This document shows, in pieces, positions 27,250-36,257 of a stretch of 64,000 nucleotides of DNA (positions are counted from its first letter, which is position 1; the number at the start of each line of letters is the position of its first letter). Origin of the DNA: Mangrovihabitans endophyticus (GTDB lineage Bacteria > Actinomycetota > Actinomycetes > Mycobacteriales > Micromonosporaceae); NCBI RefSeq assembly GCF_014646155.1, contig NZ_BMMX01000007.1:124001-188000 (forward strand), written 5' to 3'. The translations under genes and the position numbers were made by a program. Under the pieces are notes generated by a model. It ran no database searches. It saw nothing but the letters and a program-made list of their open reading frames with translations, and was not told the origin of the DNA.

Positions 27250-28143
27250 TCAGGGATCCGCTCGGGTGATTGCGGTGATCTGGGCGCCCGTCTCCTTGGT
27301 CAGGACGCCCTCGCAGGACACACCCAAGGATGCGGCCAAGGTGCGTCCGTGCACATCCACCGCCGATTCCACCAGGTCCGCCAGTACCCCGACCGCGGCC
27401 CGCGCCCGCGTCCACGCCGTCACGCCGCACACGGCCCCGATGACCAGCGCCGGCCACCACCGGACGCCCAGCGTCGCGTACGCCAACGCCCACCCGGCCA
27501 GGCACGACTGCCGGGTCAGCGCCGATCGGGCGTGCCCGAACTCGGCCCGTACCGGTTCCGGCACCACCAGCCACAGGCGGGGCCAGGCGCTCGCCAGGTC
27601 CAGCAGGTATTTCTCGTGCACCCGCGTGTCCGTCGCCGCGATGCGGTCGCCCATCCAAAACGGACGCTGCGGCCGCGCCAGGGCGGTCCGGTCGCGCCGG
27701 GCGGCGAGCGCCGACGCCGTCCGGCGCAGGTCGGCCGCGTCCGCCGAGGCGGCGAGCTGGGCGCGTCCGGCGGCCACCAGTGCGGACCGGAATTCCGCGT
27801 CCGCCCGGTCCCACGCGCGTGCCCGGCGTGCGGCCAACGGGACGGCCGGGCCGACGGCCGGCATCAGCCACACCCGCACGAACAACGCCCCCAAGCCTTG
27901 CACCAGCACGCCGACCGCCGCGGCGCCGGCCAGGATCAACGCCAGGAGCAGGACCGCGGTGCCGGGGTCACGCCACACCGGGTGGGTCACGTCGGCCCGC
28001 AGCGAGCCCAGGTCGAACCAGCGCCGGTGGCCGAGACGCGCCGCCACGAACACCGCGACCAGGTACACCACGCCCGGCACGACGAGCATCGTCATCCAGC
28101 GATCGGCGATCTTGCCGGCCAGGGTCTCGATGAACCTGGTCAT
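27250..28143 (-). CDS. Four-helix membrane protein of the CHAT locus
   Basis: A 297-residue protein with two N-terminal membrane helices (about 15-35 and 56-85), a central basic/alanine-rich soluble domain (about 95-215) and two more membrane helices (about 217-255). A short soluble tail (GVLTKETGAQITAIT) follows. No family is recognised. Its ATG overlaps the end of the 120-residue upstream gene by four bases (ATGA), so the two are coupled. The position opposite a TPR-CHAT protease gene suggests a membrane target or pore for a protease-triggered response; this is inference from locus layout. Confidence 0.72.
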   Translation of the reverse strand: MTRFIETLAGKIADRWMTMLVVPGVVYLVAVFVAARLGHRRWFDLGSLRADVTHPVWRDPGTAVLLLALILAGAAAVGVLVQGLGALFVRVWLMPAVGPAVPLAARRARAWDRADAEFRSALVAAGRAQLAASADAADLRRTASALAARRDRTALARPQRPFWMGDRIAATDTRVHEKYLLDLASAWPRLWLVVPEPVRAEFGHARSALTRQSCLAGWALAYATLGVRWWPALVIGAVCGVTAWTRARAAVGVLADLVESAVDVHGRTLAASLGVSCEGVLTKETGAQITAITRADP

Positions 28144-28502
28144 GGGCCGAGCCGCACCCTGACCAACGGGCGGCGCAGGACGGCGCACAGGGGCGGCGGG
28201 TCGGCGGGCGGCTCCACCCGGGTGCAACGCCCCGCCGGGCACGCCAGGACCGTCAGCGGCGGGTGCCCGTCGCCCAGGCCGGGCACCGGCGCGTACGGGC
28301 TGCGGGCGGAGCTCAGCCCGGCCGCATACCCGGCGGCGAGAAGCCGGTCTTCCAAGGAATCCAGCTCGTCGGACAGGTCCTCCCGCCCGGCCCGCACGTC
28401 GCCGGCGATGCGGGCGGCCAGGTCGTGCATCGGCCCTGGCTCCGCGAGCGGGTCGCCGGGCCCGGCCAGACGCAGGCACAGGCTTTCCAGCCGCTCGTCC
28501 AC
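28140..28502 (-). CDS. Small Cys-motif protein of the CHAT locus
   Basis: A 120-residue protein with an N-terminal charged helical part and a C-terminal ACPAGRC...LCAVLRRPL segment. The three cysteines, with Pro residues beside them, look like part of a zinc-ribbon or metal clip, but a fourth ligand is not obvious. It starts at a GTG (28502), 60 bases from the divergent CHAT-protein frame, and is translationally coupled to the membrane-protein gene downstream. No family was recognised. Confidence 0.6.
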   Translation of the reverse strand: MDERLESLCLRLAGPGDPLAEPGPMHDLAARIAGDVRAGREDLSDELDSLEDRLLAAGYAAGLSSARSPYAPVPGLGDGHPPLTVLACPAGRCTRVEPPADPPPLCAVLRRPLVRVRLGP

Positions 28503-28562
28503 AGTGTCACCGCCCTGACCGATGCGTTGCGGTTCAATCTACGAACAGCGATCCTTGCACAA

Positions 28563-30347
28563 GTGGTCGACCGGAACGCACACCTCGCCGCTGCTGCTGG
28601 GTTGGTCGACGATTTCCGCCGCACCGGCGATCTCGGGCTGCTCGATCGGGCCATCGCGATGTTCCGGGCGGCGGCCGACACCGGCAATCTGGGCACCGCG
28701 CTGCTGTCCCGGTTCGAGCACTCGGGGCGGCGCGCAGATCTCGACGAGGGTCTCTCCTTGCTCCGGCAGCTCGCCATCCACAGCGGAGTGACCATCGACC
28801 GGTTGTGCTGGCTGGCTCAGGCGTACGAGCACCGGCACCGGCTGGACGGCGCCGGGGCCGACCTGGACGCGGCGATCACCCTGTGCCGCACCGGTGCGGA
28901 CCGCGCCGGCCCGGCCGACGATCTGGCCATGCTCCGGCATGTGCTGGGCCGGTGTCTCCGCGAGCGTTACCGGGCCGACGGCCGGTTGGCCGACCTGGAC
29001 GCGGCGATCGTGGCGCAGCGTGCCGCGGCGGACGGTCATCCGCTGCGTGCCGGGTTGCTGGTGAACCTCGCGGAAGGTCTGCGGGCGCACGTCGAGCGGT
29101 GCGGCGACGCGGATTCCCTTCGGGAGGGCATCGCCGCGGCCGACGAGGCCAGCGCGGGATTGCCGGCCACCGAGGCGCTGCGTGCGGATGCCCTGCACCA
29201 CGCCGGTGTGCTGCGCCGTTACCGGTACGAACGCACCGGTGCCGTGGCGGACATCGAGGCTGCGGTGCGCTGCCTGCGCGAGGCGGTGACCGACCCGGCC
29301 AACGCGGCGGACCGTGCCGACAGCCTCGGCATCGCGCTGATCCGGCAGTTCGAGGTGACCGGCGACGATGCCCCGCTGGCCGAGGCGATCGAAGCCCAGC
29401 GGCACGCCGTCGCGGCCACCCCGTCCGGCGACCCGAACCGGCCCCGGCGGGTCACCAATCTGGCCACCGCGCTGCGCGATCGCTACCTGCACTTCGCGGA
29501 CCTGCCGGCGCTGCGGGAGGCGGTCGATCTGCTGCGTGCGACCGATGATCCGCAATGCCGCAGCACGTTGGGCATCGCCGCCCAGGACATGTGGTGGCGC
29601 ACCCGCGACGCGGCGTGGGCGGACGAGGCCGTCGCATCGGCGCGGGCCGCTCCGGAGCCGGATCCGGTGCGCGCGCGGCACACCCTGGCCAACGCGTTGC
29701 GGTGCCGGTTCGCGGCGCGCGGCGCGCCGGATGATCTGCGCGCCGCGATCGACCTGTTGGAGCAGGTGCTGCGGGATACCGCGTACGGCACCCAGGACCA
29801 CTCCCGGTGCCTGGGCAATCTGGGCGGCGCATGGCTGGAGGCGTACCAGCGTTTCGACGATCCGGCCGCGCTGGATCGCGCGATCGCGATGCTCGGCCGC
29901 GCGGTCCGCGCGGATGGCGTCGCGGCGCCGCAGCGGGCCTGGTACCAGCAGAGATGGGCGCAGGCGCTCGGCCGGCAATTCGACCGGACCGGCGATCCGG
30001 CGGTGTTGCGCCGGGTGACCGCGGCGTACGCGGCGGCCGCGGCCAACGAGGCGACGACGCCGATGACGCGGCTGCTGGCCGCGAGCGACTGGGCGGACGC
30101 CGCCGCGCGGAGCCAGGACTGGGCGACCGCGCGGGCGGCTGCCGGGCTGGCCATCGACCTCGTCCCGTACGTGACCAGCCGACGCCTGGCCCGCTCGGAT
30201 CGCGAATACGGCCTGACGCGTCTGAGCGGCGTCGCGGCGGACGCCGCCGCCTGTGCGCTGCAGACCGGTGCGGTCGAGGTCGCGTTGCGGTGGCTGGAGC
30301 AGGGGCGGGGGGGTGCTGCTCGCGCAGACGCTGGAGTCCCACAGTGA
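28563..30347 (+). CDS. TPR-rich N-terminal part of a TPR-CHAT protein (frameshifted)
   Basis: About 590 residues made of TPR-like helical repeats (recurring LxxAIxxxRxAxxxxP and RxxYLHFADLPALREAVDLLRA units) end in ALRWLEQGRG, after which the frame runs out. The protease domain continues in the next frame from the same point. A G7 run at 30307-30313 is one base longer than needed to read LEQGR-GVLLAQT through, so this is either a real disruption or a base-calling error. The GTG at 28563 is the likeliest start; no good ribosome-binding site is visible. TPRs would sense a partner that releases the protease. Confidence 0.75.
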   Translation: MVDRNAHLAAAAGLVDDFRRTGDLGLLDRAIAMFRAAADTGNLGTALLSRFEHSGRRADLDEGLSLLRQLAIHSGVTIDRLCWLAQAYEHRHRLDGAGADLDAAITLCRTGADRAGPADDLAMLRHVLGRCLRERYRADGRLADLDAAIVAQRAAADGHPLRAGLLVNLAEGLRAHVERCGDADSLREGIAAADEASAGLPATEALRADALHHAGVLRRYRYERTGAVADIEAAVRCLREAVTDPANAADRADSLGIALIRQFEVTGDDAPLAEAIEAQRHAVAATPSGDPNRPRRVTNLATALRDRYLHFADLPALREAVDLLRATDDPQCRSTLGIAAQDMWWRTRDAAWADEAVASARAAPEPDPVRARHTLANALRCRFAARGAPDDLRAAIDLLEQVLRDTAYGTQDHSRCLGNLGGAWLEAYQRFDDPAALDRAIAMLGRAVRADGVAAPQRAWYQQRWAQALGRQFDRTGDPAVLRRVTAAYAAAAANEATTPMTRLLAASDWADAAARSQDWATARAAAGLAIDLVPYVTSRRLARSDREYGLTRLSGVAADAAACALQTGAVEVALRWLEQGRGGAARADAGVPQ

Positions 30348-31530
30348 CCTGACCGAGTTGCGCGGCAGACATCCGGACCTGGCCGCGGACTGGGCCGCCG
30401 TGAACGACGCCTTGGACCGCGAGGATCTACCCAGCGAACGTCGGCACCGACTGGCCGTGCGCCGGGACGACCTGCTGGACCGCATTCGTGCCCGGCGCGG
30501 CTTCGCGTCGTTCCTCCTGCCGCCGTCGACGGAGGCGCTGCGCGCGTCGGCGGCCTGCGGGCCGATCGTGCTGCTGAATGTGGCACGGCACCGCTGTGAC
30601 GCCCTGCTGGTCAGCGCCGACGAGGTGGCGCTGGTGCCGCTGCCGGCCGTCGACGGGGACGAGATCCGCCGCCGGGCGGAGCAGTTCGGTGCGGCGATCC
30701 GGGCCGGCGAGCGGCCCGGGGCGGGTGAGGCGCGGGCGCAACGGACCGTGGCCGAGGTGCTGGACTGGCTGGCCGACAGGGTGACCGGACCGGTTCTTGA
30801 TCGCCTCGGCCCGGCCGTGCGCCGGGTCTGGTGGTCCCCCGGCGGTCCGTTGACGGCGCTTCCGCTGCATGCGACGGCGTTGGACCGGGTGGTCTCGTCG
30901 TACACCCCGACGGTGCGGGCGCTGCGGGCACCGACGGCGGGCGGCTCGCCGGATCTGCTGGTGGTGGCCATGCCCGAGACCGAGGGCGAGCGTCCGCTGC
31001 GGTACGCGTCACGGGAGGCCGCGGCGGTGGCCGGCACCGGGCCGACGCGGACGATGATCGCCGGTGCGGCCACCCGGGAGGCCGTGCTCGCAGCGCTGCC
31101 GGCGCACGCGTCGGTGCATTTCGCCTGCCACGCGGTGAGCGATCCGGAGCAGCCCTCGGACAGCCGGTTGCTGGTCCACGACCACCGGGACCGACCGGTG
31201 TCTCTGCTGGACCTGTCCCGGCTGGAGTTGCCGGCGGCGCGGCTGGCGTACCTGTCCGCCTGCCACACCGCGCGCGGCCCGGATCATCTCGCCGACGAGG
31301 CCCTGCATATCACCGGCGCGTTCCACCTCGCCGGCTATGCCTCGGTGGTGGGCACGCTGTGGCAGGTCAACGACCGGGTCGCGAGCCAGGTCGCGGCCGG
31401 TTTCCACACCCGGTGGCGGGCCGGTCCGGACGATCCGGCGCAGGCCCTGCACGACACGGTCCGCGATCTGCGCGACCGCTTTCCCCGTACGCCGAGCCTC
31501 TGGTCCGCATATGTCCACTATGGAATGTGA
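30313..31530 (+). CDS. CHAT (caspase-like) protease domain part of the TPR-CHAT protein
   Basis: About 405 residues. The C-terminal half is a CHAT peptidase: WWSPGGPLTALPLHAT, the catalytic His in VHFACHA, the catalytic Cys in LSACHTARG, and the family-typical VVGTLWQVND. Both catalytic residues are intact although the gene is split from its TPR half by a single G. A GTG directly after the G-run could serve as an internal start. CHAT proteases are related to separase/caspases and cleave partner proteins in abortive or immune-like responses. The downstream TPR gene begins 3 bases after the stop. Confidence 0.82.
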   Translation: MLLAQTLESHSDLTELRGRHPDLAADWAAVNDALDREDLPSERRHRLAVRRDDLLDRIRARRGFASFLLPPSTEALRASAACGPIVLLNVARHRCDALLVSADEVALVPLPAVDGDEIRRRAEQFGAAIRAGERPGAGEARAQRTVAEVLDWLADRVTGPVLDRLGPAVRRVWWSPGGPLTALPLHATALDRVVSSYTPTVRALRAPTAGGSPDLLVVAMPETEGERPLRYASREAAAVAGTGPTRTMIAGAATREAVLAALPAHASVHFACHAVSDPEQPSDSRLLVHDHRDRPVSLLDLSRLELPAARLAYLSACHTARGPDHLADEALHITGAFHLAGYASVVGTLWQVNDRVASQVAAGFHTRWRAGPDDPAQALHDTVRDLRDRFPRTPSLWSAYVHYGM

Positions 31531-31539
31531 GATGTGCCG

Positions 31540-32571
31540 ATGAGCCGGAAATCCAGGAGGTCCAAGGGGCCCGCGAAGGCCGAGAAGATCAAGGTCACCG
31601 TTCCGGTTGATCCGGATGTCTACTACAAGTTGCGCTACCAGGCGGTGCGCCGGGAGCGGGGTGATTACCACCCGGAGACGCTGCGCGCCGCGCAGGAGGT
31701 GGCCCGTTGCCTCGCCGCCTCGCCGGAGGACCGCGAGGAGGCGGTCGAGACATACCTGAACCTGCTGGAGGTCCTCTGGAACTCCCCCGGTCCGGACGAT
31801 CCATGGTGCCTGGAGGTCGTGCACGAGGCCGCCGAGGTGGTGTTCCGGTCCGGCGATCTGGCCCGCGCCGAGGAGATGGCCCAGGCGGCGCTGGACGGCC
31901 GCGAGCGGGTCCTCGGCGGGGACCATCCGGATTCGCTGGCCAGCGCGGAGTTGCTGGGCCGGGTGCTGACCGCGGTCGGCCGCCCGGCCGAGGCCGAGGC
32001 GCTGCACCGGGATGTGCTGGACCGGCACCGGCGCGCCGGTGGCGAGGACGCCGAGGCGGTCCGGATGGCCCGGCTCGACGTGGCGCGCACCCTGCTGGCG
32101 CAGGGACGATTCGCCGAGGCCGCAGCGGATTTCCGCAGCGTGGCCGAGGAGGCCGAGCGCGATTGGGGTGCGCAGGACCCGCGCACGCAGAGCGCCCGCA
32201 ACAACCTGGCCGCCGCCCTGTTCCAGCTCGGAGAACTGGAGGAGGCGGCGCGGATGTTCCGGGCCGGCCTGGACGCGCCCGGCGAGGACGACGGCACCGG
32301 GCACAACAACCTGGCCACCGTGCTGTTCCATTTGGGCCGGTTCGACGAGGCGGAGGCCGAACTGCGCGAGGCGCTGGTCCGCAAGGAACGGCATTGGGGC
32401 GTCGACGCCCTCGAAACGATGCAGTCGGTGGAGAACCTCGCGCGGGTGCTGGCCCGGCTGGGCCGGCACGCCGAGGCGCGGGAGCTGGCGCGGCGATGCC
32501 TGGTCGTCTACCGCCGAGCCTATCCGGCGCACCACCCACGGATCAGCAGCATCCGGGAGCTTCTCGACTGA
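31540..32571 (+). CDS. TPR protein downstream of the CHAT gene
   Basis: A 343-residue protein. A basic N-terminus (SRKSRRSKGPAKAEKIKVTVP) is followed by six or so TPR motifs of the kinesin-light-chain/NB-ARC-associated type (RNNLAAALFQLGELEEAARMF, HNNLATVLFHLGRFDEAEAEL). No enzymatic domain is present. GTG 31534 or ATG 31540 can start translation, immediately after the CHAT stop, so the two form an operon. It may be a substrate, adaptor or sensor for the protease (inference). Confidence 0.85.
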   Translation: MSRKSRRSKGPAKAEKIKVTVPVDPDVYYKLRYQAVRRERGDYHPETLRAAQEVARCLAASPEDREEAVETYLNLLEVLWNSPGPDDPWCLEVVHEAAEVVFRSGDLARAEEMAQAALDGRERVLGGDHPDSLASAELLGRVLTAVGRPAEAEALHRDVLDRHRRAGGEDAEAVRMARLDVARTLLAQGRFAEAAADFRSVAEEAERDWGAQDPRTQSARNNLAAALFQLGELEEAARMFRAGLDAPGEDDGTGHNNLATVLFHLGRFDEAEAELREALVRKERHWGVDALETMQSVENLARVLARLGRHAEARELARRCLVVYRRAYPAHHPRISSIRELLD

Positions 32572-32595
32572 CCGGCCTGCCGGGGACGCGACCAC

Positions 32596-32627
32596 CGATG
32601 CCCCCGGTGCCGGCACCGGGGGCATCG
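32596..32627. terminator. Perfect 32-bp palindrome, shared terminator
   Basis: The arms CGATGCCCCCGGTGCC and GGCACCGGGGGCATCG are perfectly complementary and sit between the convergent TPR (+) and GH87 (-) genes. It can fold on either strand. Confidence 0.85.
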
Positions 32628-32641
32628 CTCGTGCGGGTGGG

Positions 32642-35600
32642 TCAGTTGCGGTTGAGGACGAACTGCGAGCCCGGCTGCACGACGTAGTCGCCGTCGGCCG
32701 AGTTCGTCACCGTCACGTCGGTCAGGTTGGCGCTGCCTCGCGCACCACCCATGGCCAGGATGCCCGCGCCGTTGTTGCTCTTGTCGATGCGGACATTGGT
32801 GATTGCCACGTTCGGCATGCTTCCACCGCCGTTCTTGAACTGGATTCCGTCGTACGTGGAATCCGAGATCTCGGTGTCCCGGATGGTCACGCCGACGATG
32901 TCGGTGGTGGAGGGGAACAGCGTGATCGCGCCGAACTCCTGGGCTTCGTTCCAGAAGGCGCCGCCGGTGCGGTAAAGGCCGTTGTTCGCCACCAGGGTGG
33001 TGCCGGAGAACGGCAGCGGGCTGTGATCGGTGGCCAGCATGATGCCCGGGTAGTTCATCGTGTCGTAGACCAGGTTGTTCTCGATCGCGTTGCGGTAACC
33101 GCCGTAGATGGCGATGCCGTTGGCGCGCCACGTCAGTTGCACGGTGTTGTTGGTGAAGTGGTTGTCGTGGCCGATGTCGACCGAGGTGTCCTTGACGCGC
33201 GGGTTGGCCCAGACCGCCATGGAGTCGTCGCCGGTGGTGCGGAACGAGGAGTTGAACACCCGGGAGTTGCGTGTGCCGTTGGAGAAGTTGATGCCGTCCG
33301 CGTACGTGTCACGGATGCGCATCCCGGAGAATTCCACGCCGTCGCCGGGGTTCCAGTAGGCGGGCGTGTCCGTGTAGTCGCGGCCGACCCAGGCGCCGAC
33401 GTTGACGTGCTCGATCCAGACGTTGCTGATCTTGGTGTTCTTGCCGAACCGTCCGTTGAGGCCGTGGCCGCGGTTCGCCCGGTTGGTCGTCATGCCGAAG
33501 ATCGCGATGTCCGAGATCTGGGTGTTGTCGTCGATGTCGAAGCCGACGTTGCCTTCGTGCGGATGGTTGATGTTGCCGACCACGTTCTGCGGCTCGGTGT
33601 TGGTGTAAAGCTGCGAATACCACATGCCGGCGCCGCGGATGGTGACGTTGCGGATGCCCTTCTGGTTGTACTGGCCGCGGTCGGGGTCCGGGGAGAGGAT
33701 CTTCTGCTCCTGCCGCCACTGCCCGGCCGGGATCCAGACACAGCCGATGACGCCGTTCTGGTTGTCGGTGACCGCCCGTTGAATCGCGGACGTGTCGTCC
33801 ACGCCGTCGTTCGGCACCGCGCCGTACGAGGTGATCGAGGTGCAGCCGGCGGGCTGGCTGAGCGGGGCCGCCACCTGCTCCAGGTCGATGAAGTCGATGA
33901 CGTAGAAGTCGGCCGAGTCGCCCGAGTCGCGCTGCAGTTTGAAGCGGGTACCGACCGGATACGACTGGCTCAGCAACGCGTGCGACTCGTCGAACAGCCG
34001 GCGGGCGTTCGCGGACGGGACGTTCGACAGGCCGTCGGTGTCGTCGGTGGTGCCGTACAACCAGCTATTGCGTGACGACAGGGTGATCTTCCGGTCGAAC
34101 TGGTCGTTGATGTAGAGGCTGATGGTCGCCTCCCGGCCACCGCCGCTCGCCGAGTCCGGGATCGAGTTGCGGACGGTGAGCCCGTTGGCCGCGTTGGTCG
34201 AGGTGAACTCGACGAACTGGCCGGTGCTGTTGAGGCGCACCGACTTGCGGCCCGACGACTCGGTGCCGAAGTTGGTGTGGCCGAACGTGCGCAGGGCGTC
34301 GGCCTGCAGCAGGGTGCCCTGATAGCGGGCGTTCTCCGCCTCGTACTCCACCCACGGCACGGCCGCGCCGCGACCGACCACGAACGAGCGGGCGAGGGTG
34401 TTGTTGTTCTCGTTGGTCTCGGCGACCGCGCCGGTCGCGTCGGCCGTCGCGGTCGCGGTGGCACCGCCGCCGGTCGCCGTCCAGGTGCCGAGGGTGACGC
34501 CGGCCGAGGCGCCGGCGGCGATCGACGGCGTGCTCGCGTTCAGCGTGCTGCCGCCGATGGTGAGCCGGGTGGTGCTCGCCGCCGCCGTGCTGGTGCCGCG
34601 GTTGTGCACGGTCACGGTGAAGGTGACCGATGCGCCCACGGCCGGGTTCGCCGGGTTCGAGGTGATGCCGGTGATCTCCAGGTCCGGGCCGGGTGCCTGG
34701 GCGACCACCAGGGAGTCCGGCGCGGTGAAGGTGTTGTTGGCGTTGTTGGTCTCGGACACCGCGTCGGCCGGGTCGACCACCGCGATCAGTTGATAGGTGC
34801 CCTGCGCGCGGCGTCCCGCGTTGTAGCTGACCGTGGTCGACGCGCCGGCCGCGAGGGCGGCCACCGCGGCGCTGCCGACGGTGGCGCCGCCGAGCTTGAA
34901 GTCCACCGATGTGGCGGGGGCCTGCACCGGCCCGACGTTGCGGACCGTGGCGGACAGGGTCACGTCGGTGTTCTCCGTGGGCGAGGCCGGCGACCAGGTC
35001 GCGCCGGTCACGGTCAGGTCCGGTGCCGGGGCGAACGCGCCGACCGCCTGGAACTCGGCCACCTGCGCGCCGGGCGCGCCGCTGTTGGCGGAGAACTGCA
35101 GCCGTACGTCCGCGGCCCGGCCGGAGACCGGGATGGTCACCGCGTTCTGGTTGGTCGCGGGGTTGAAGGTGTAGGTGGCGCGCGCCTTCAGCGTGCTGAA
35201 CGCGGTCGCGGCCGATGCGCGCCCGAGCACCTCGATGGTCTGCGTGCGGGTCGACCACACCGCGTCCGGGTTGAGCTTGACCACCACCGAGGTGAGGTCC
35301 GCGTCGGCGCCGAGCTTGACGGTCAGGTTCGCGCTCTGCCCGCTCGATTCCCAGTACGTGCCGAGGTCGCCGTCGTTGGCGCGGGTGGCCACGAAGTCGT
35401 ACACCGACGAGGACGCTTCGATCGGCCTGCCGGCGGCCAGGTTCGTGCCGTCGGTCGGCGGCGTCGGCGGATCCGTGGTGCCGCCGTCCGCGCCGTACAC
35501 CTCCAGTTCGGACAGTTGCCCGGCGGGCCAGCCGGTGTTGCCGGTGATGTGCACCCGCACGTACCGCACCGCGGTGGCGGTGAAGTCCAGGGTGACGGTG

Positions 35601-35998
35601 TTCGCCGAGGCCGGGTTGAAGACCTTGCCGGATGAGGCGGAGAGGGTGCTGAAGGTGCTGCCGTTCGTGCCGCCCTGCACCGACAGGGTCTGGGTGCGGG
35701 TCTGCCACGCCGTCGCCGGCGGCAACTTCAGCTTGACCTGGTCGACGCTGACGATGCTGCCCAGGTCGACCTGAACCCACTGGGGGAAGGCGTTGGACGC
35801 GCTTTCCCAGTACGTCTGCTGGTTGCCGTCGACGACGTTCGGGGCGGGGTATTCGCCGATCGACGAACTGGCGGTCACGCTCCGGCCGATGGCGAGGTTG
35901 GGTCCGCCGGCCGCGAGGGCAGGGGCGGGCGGGGCGGCGGCCAGCGCGACGGCCACCAGGGCGGGCGCGAGCAGGCTGCTCAGGAGCTTGCGTCTCAT
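32642..35998 (-). CDS. Secreted GH87 alpha-1,3-glucanase (mutanase/mycodextranase family)
   Basis: A 1,118-residue exported enzyme. A signal peptide (1-29) is followed by two discoidin (F5/8 type C) domains (about 30-170, 180-320), two CARDB modules (about 325-530), a CBM6/35-like domain (about 540-700) and a right-handed beta-helix catalytic domain (about 705-1118). The catalytic part has Asp901 in YADGINF and the pair Asp924-Asp925 in TGDDSMAVW; the spacing of 23 and 24 agrees with the Asp triad I recall for GH87. Likely substrate is alpha-1,3-glucan of fungal walls or biofilms. AAGGA lies 12 bases before the ATG. Confidence 0.85.
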   Translation of the reverse strand: MRRKLLSSLLAPALVAVALAAAPPAPALAAGGPNLAIGRSVTASSSIGEYPAPNVVDGNQQTYWESASNAFPQWVQVDLGSIVSVDQVKLKLPPATAWQTRTQTLSVQGGTNGSTFSTLSASSGKVFNPASANTVTLDFTATAVRYVRVHITGNTGWPAGQLSELEVYGADGGTTDPPTPPTDGTNLAAGRPIEASSSVYDFVATRANDGDLGTYWESSGQSANLTVKLGADADLTSVVVKLNPDAVWSTRTQTIEVLGRASAATAFSTLKARATYTFNPATNQNAVTIPVSGRAADVRLQFSANSGAPGAQVAEFQAVGAFAPAPDLTVTGATWSPASPTENTDVTLSATVRNVGPVQAPATSVDFKLGGATVGSAAVAALAAGASTTVSYNAGRRAQGTYQLIAVVDPADAVSETNNANNTFTAPDSLVVAQAPGPDLEITGITSNPANPAVGASVTFTVTVHNRGTSTAAASTTRLTIGGSTLNASTPSIAAGASAGVTLGTWTATGGGATATATADATGAVAETNENNNTLARSFVVGRGAAVPWVEYEAENARYQGTLLQADALRTFGHTNFGTESSGRKSVRLNSTGQFVEFTSTNAANGLTVRNSIPDSASGGGREATISLYINDQFDRKITLSSRNSWLYGTTDDTDGLSNVPSANARRLFDESHALLSQSYPVGTRFKLQRDSGDSADFYVIDFIDLEQVAAPLSQPAGCTSITSYGAVPNDGVDDTSAIQRAVTDNQNGVIGCVWIPAGQWRQEQKILSPDPDRGQYNQKGIRNVTIRGAGMWYSQLYTNTEPQNVVGNINHPHEGNVGFDIDDNTQISDIAIFGMTTNRANRGHGLNGRFGKNTKISNVWIEHVNVGAWVGRDYTDTPAYWNPGDGVEFSGMRIRDTYADGINFSNGTRNSRVFNSSFRTTGDDSMAVWANPRVKDTSVDIGHDNHFTNNTVQLTWRANGIAIYGGYRNAIENNLVYDTMNYPGIMLATDHSPLPFSGTTLVANNGLYRTGGAFWNEAQEFGAITLFPSTTDIVGVTIRDTEISDSTYDGIQFKNGGGSMPNVAITNVRIDKSNNGAGILAMGGARGSANLTDVTVTNSADGDYVVQPGSQFVLNRN

Positions 35999-36204
35999 GG
36001 TGTGGAGTCCTTCGGGGAACGACATCGGGGGGTGTCGCTGGGCCGGCCCGCACCGCCGGGCCGGACAAGGACGCGGCTTCTGCCGCCCGCCACGCGAGAT
36101 TTTTCGGCATGTTGCCAAGTTCTTTCATGGCGAGCATTCAATGTTTCAGATGTGTCACTGTTTCGTCAACGTCCACCGGCGGACCGGGCGACGCGCCACG
36201 ACGA

Positions 36205-36234
36205 GGCGGCGGGCTTCCCGAGAAGCCCGCCGCC
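36205..36234 (-). terminator. Hairpin terminator after GH30
   Basis: A 13-bp perfect stem (GGCGGCGGGCTTC with GAAGCCCGCCGCC) and a 4-base loop lie 24 bases beyond the GH30 stop in its direction of transcription, separating it from GH87. Confidence 0.8.
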
Positions 36235-36257
36235 CGGTCCTGTTCCGGCGTACGCCT

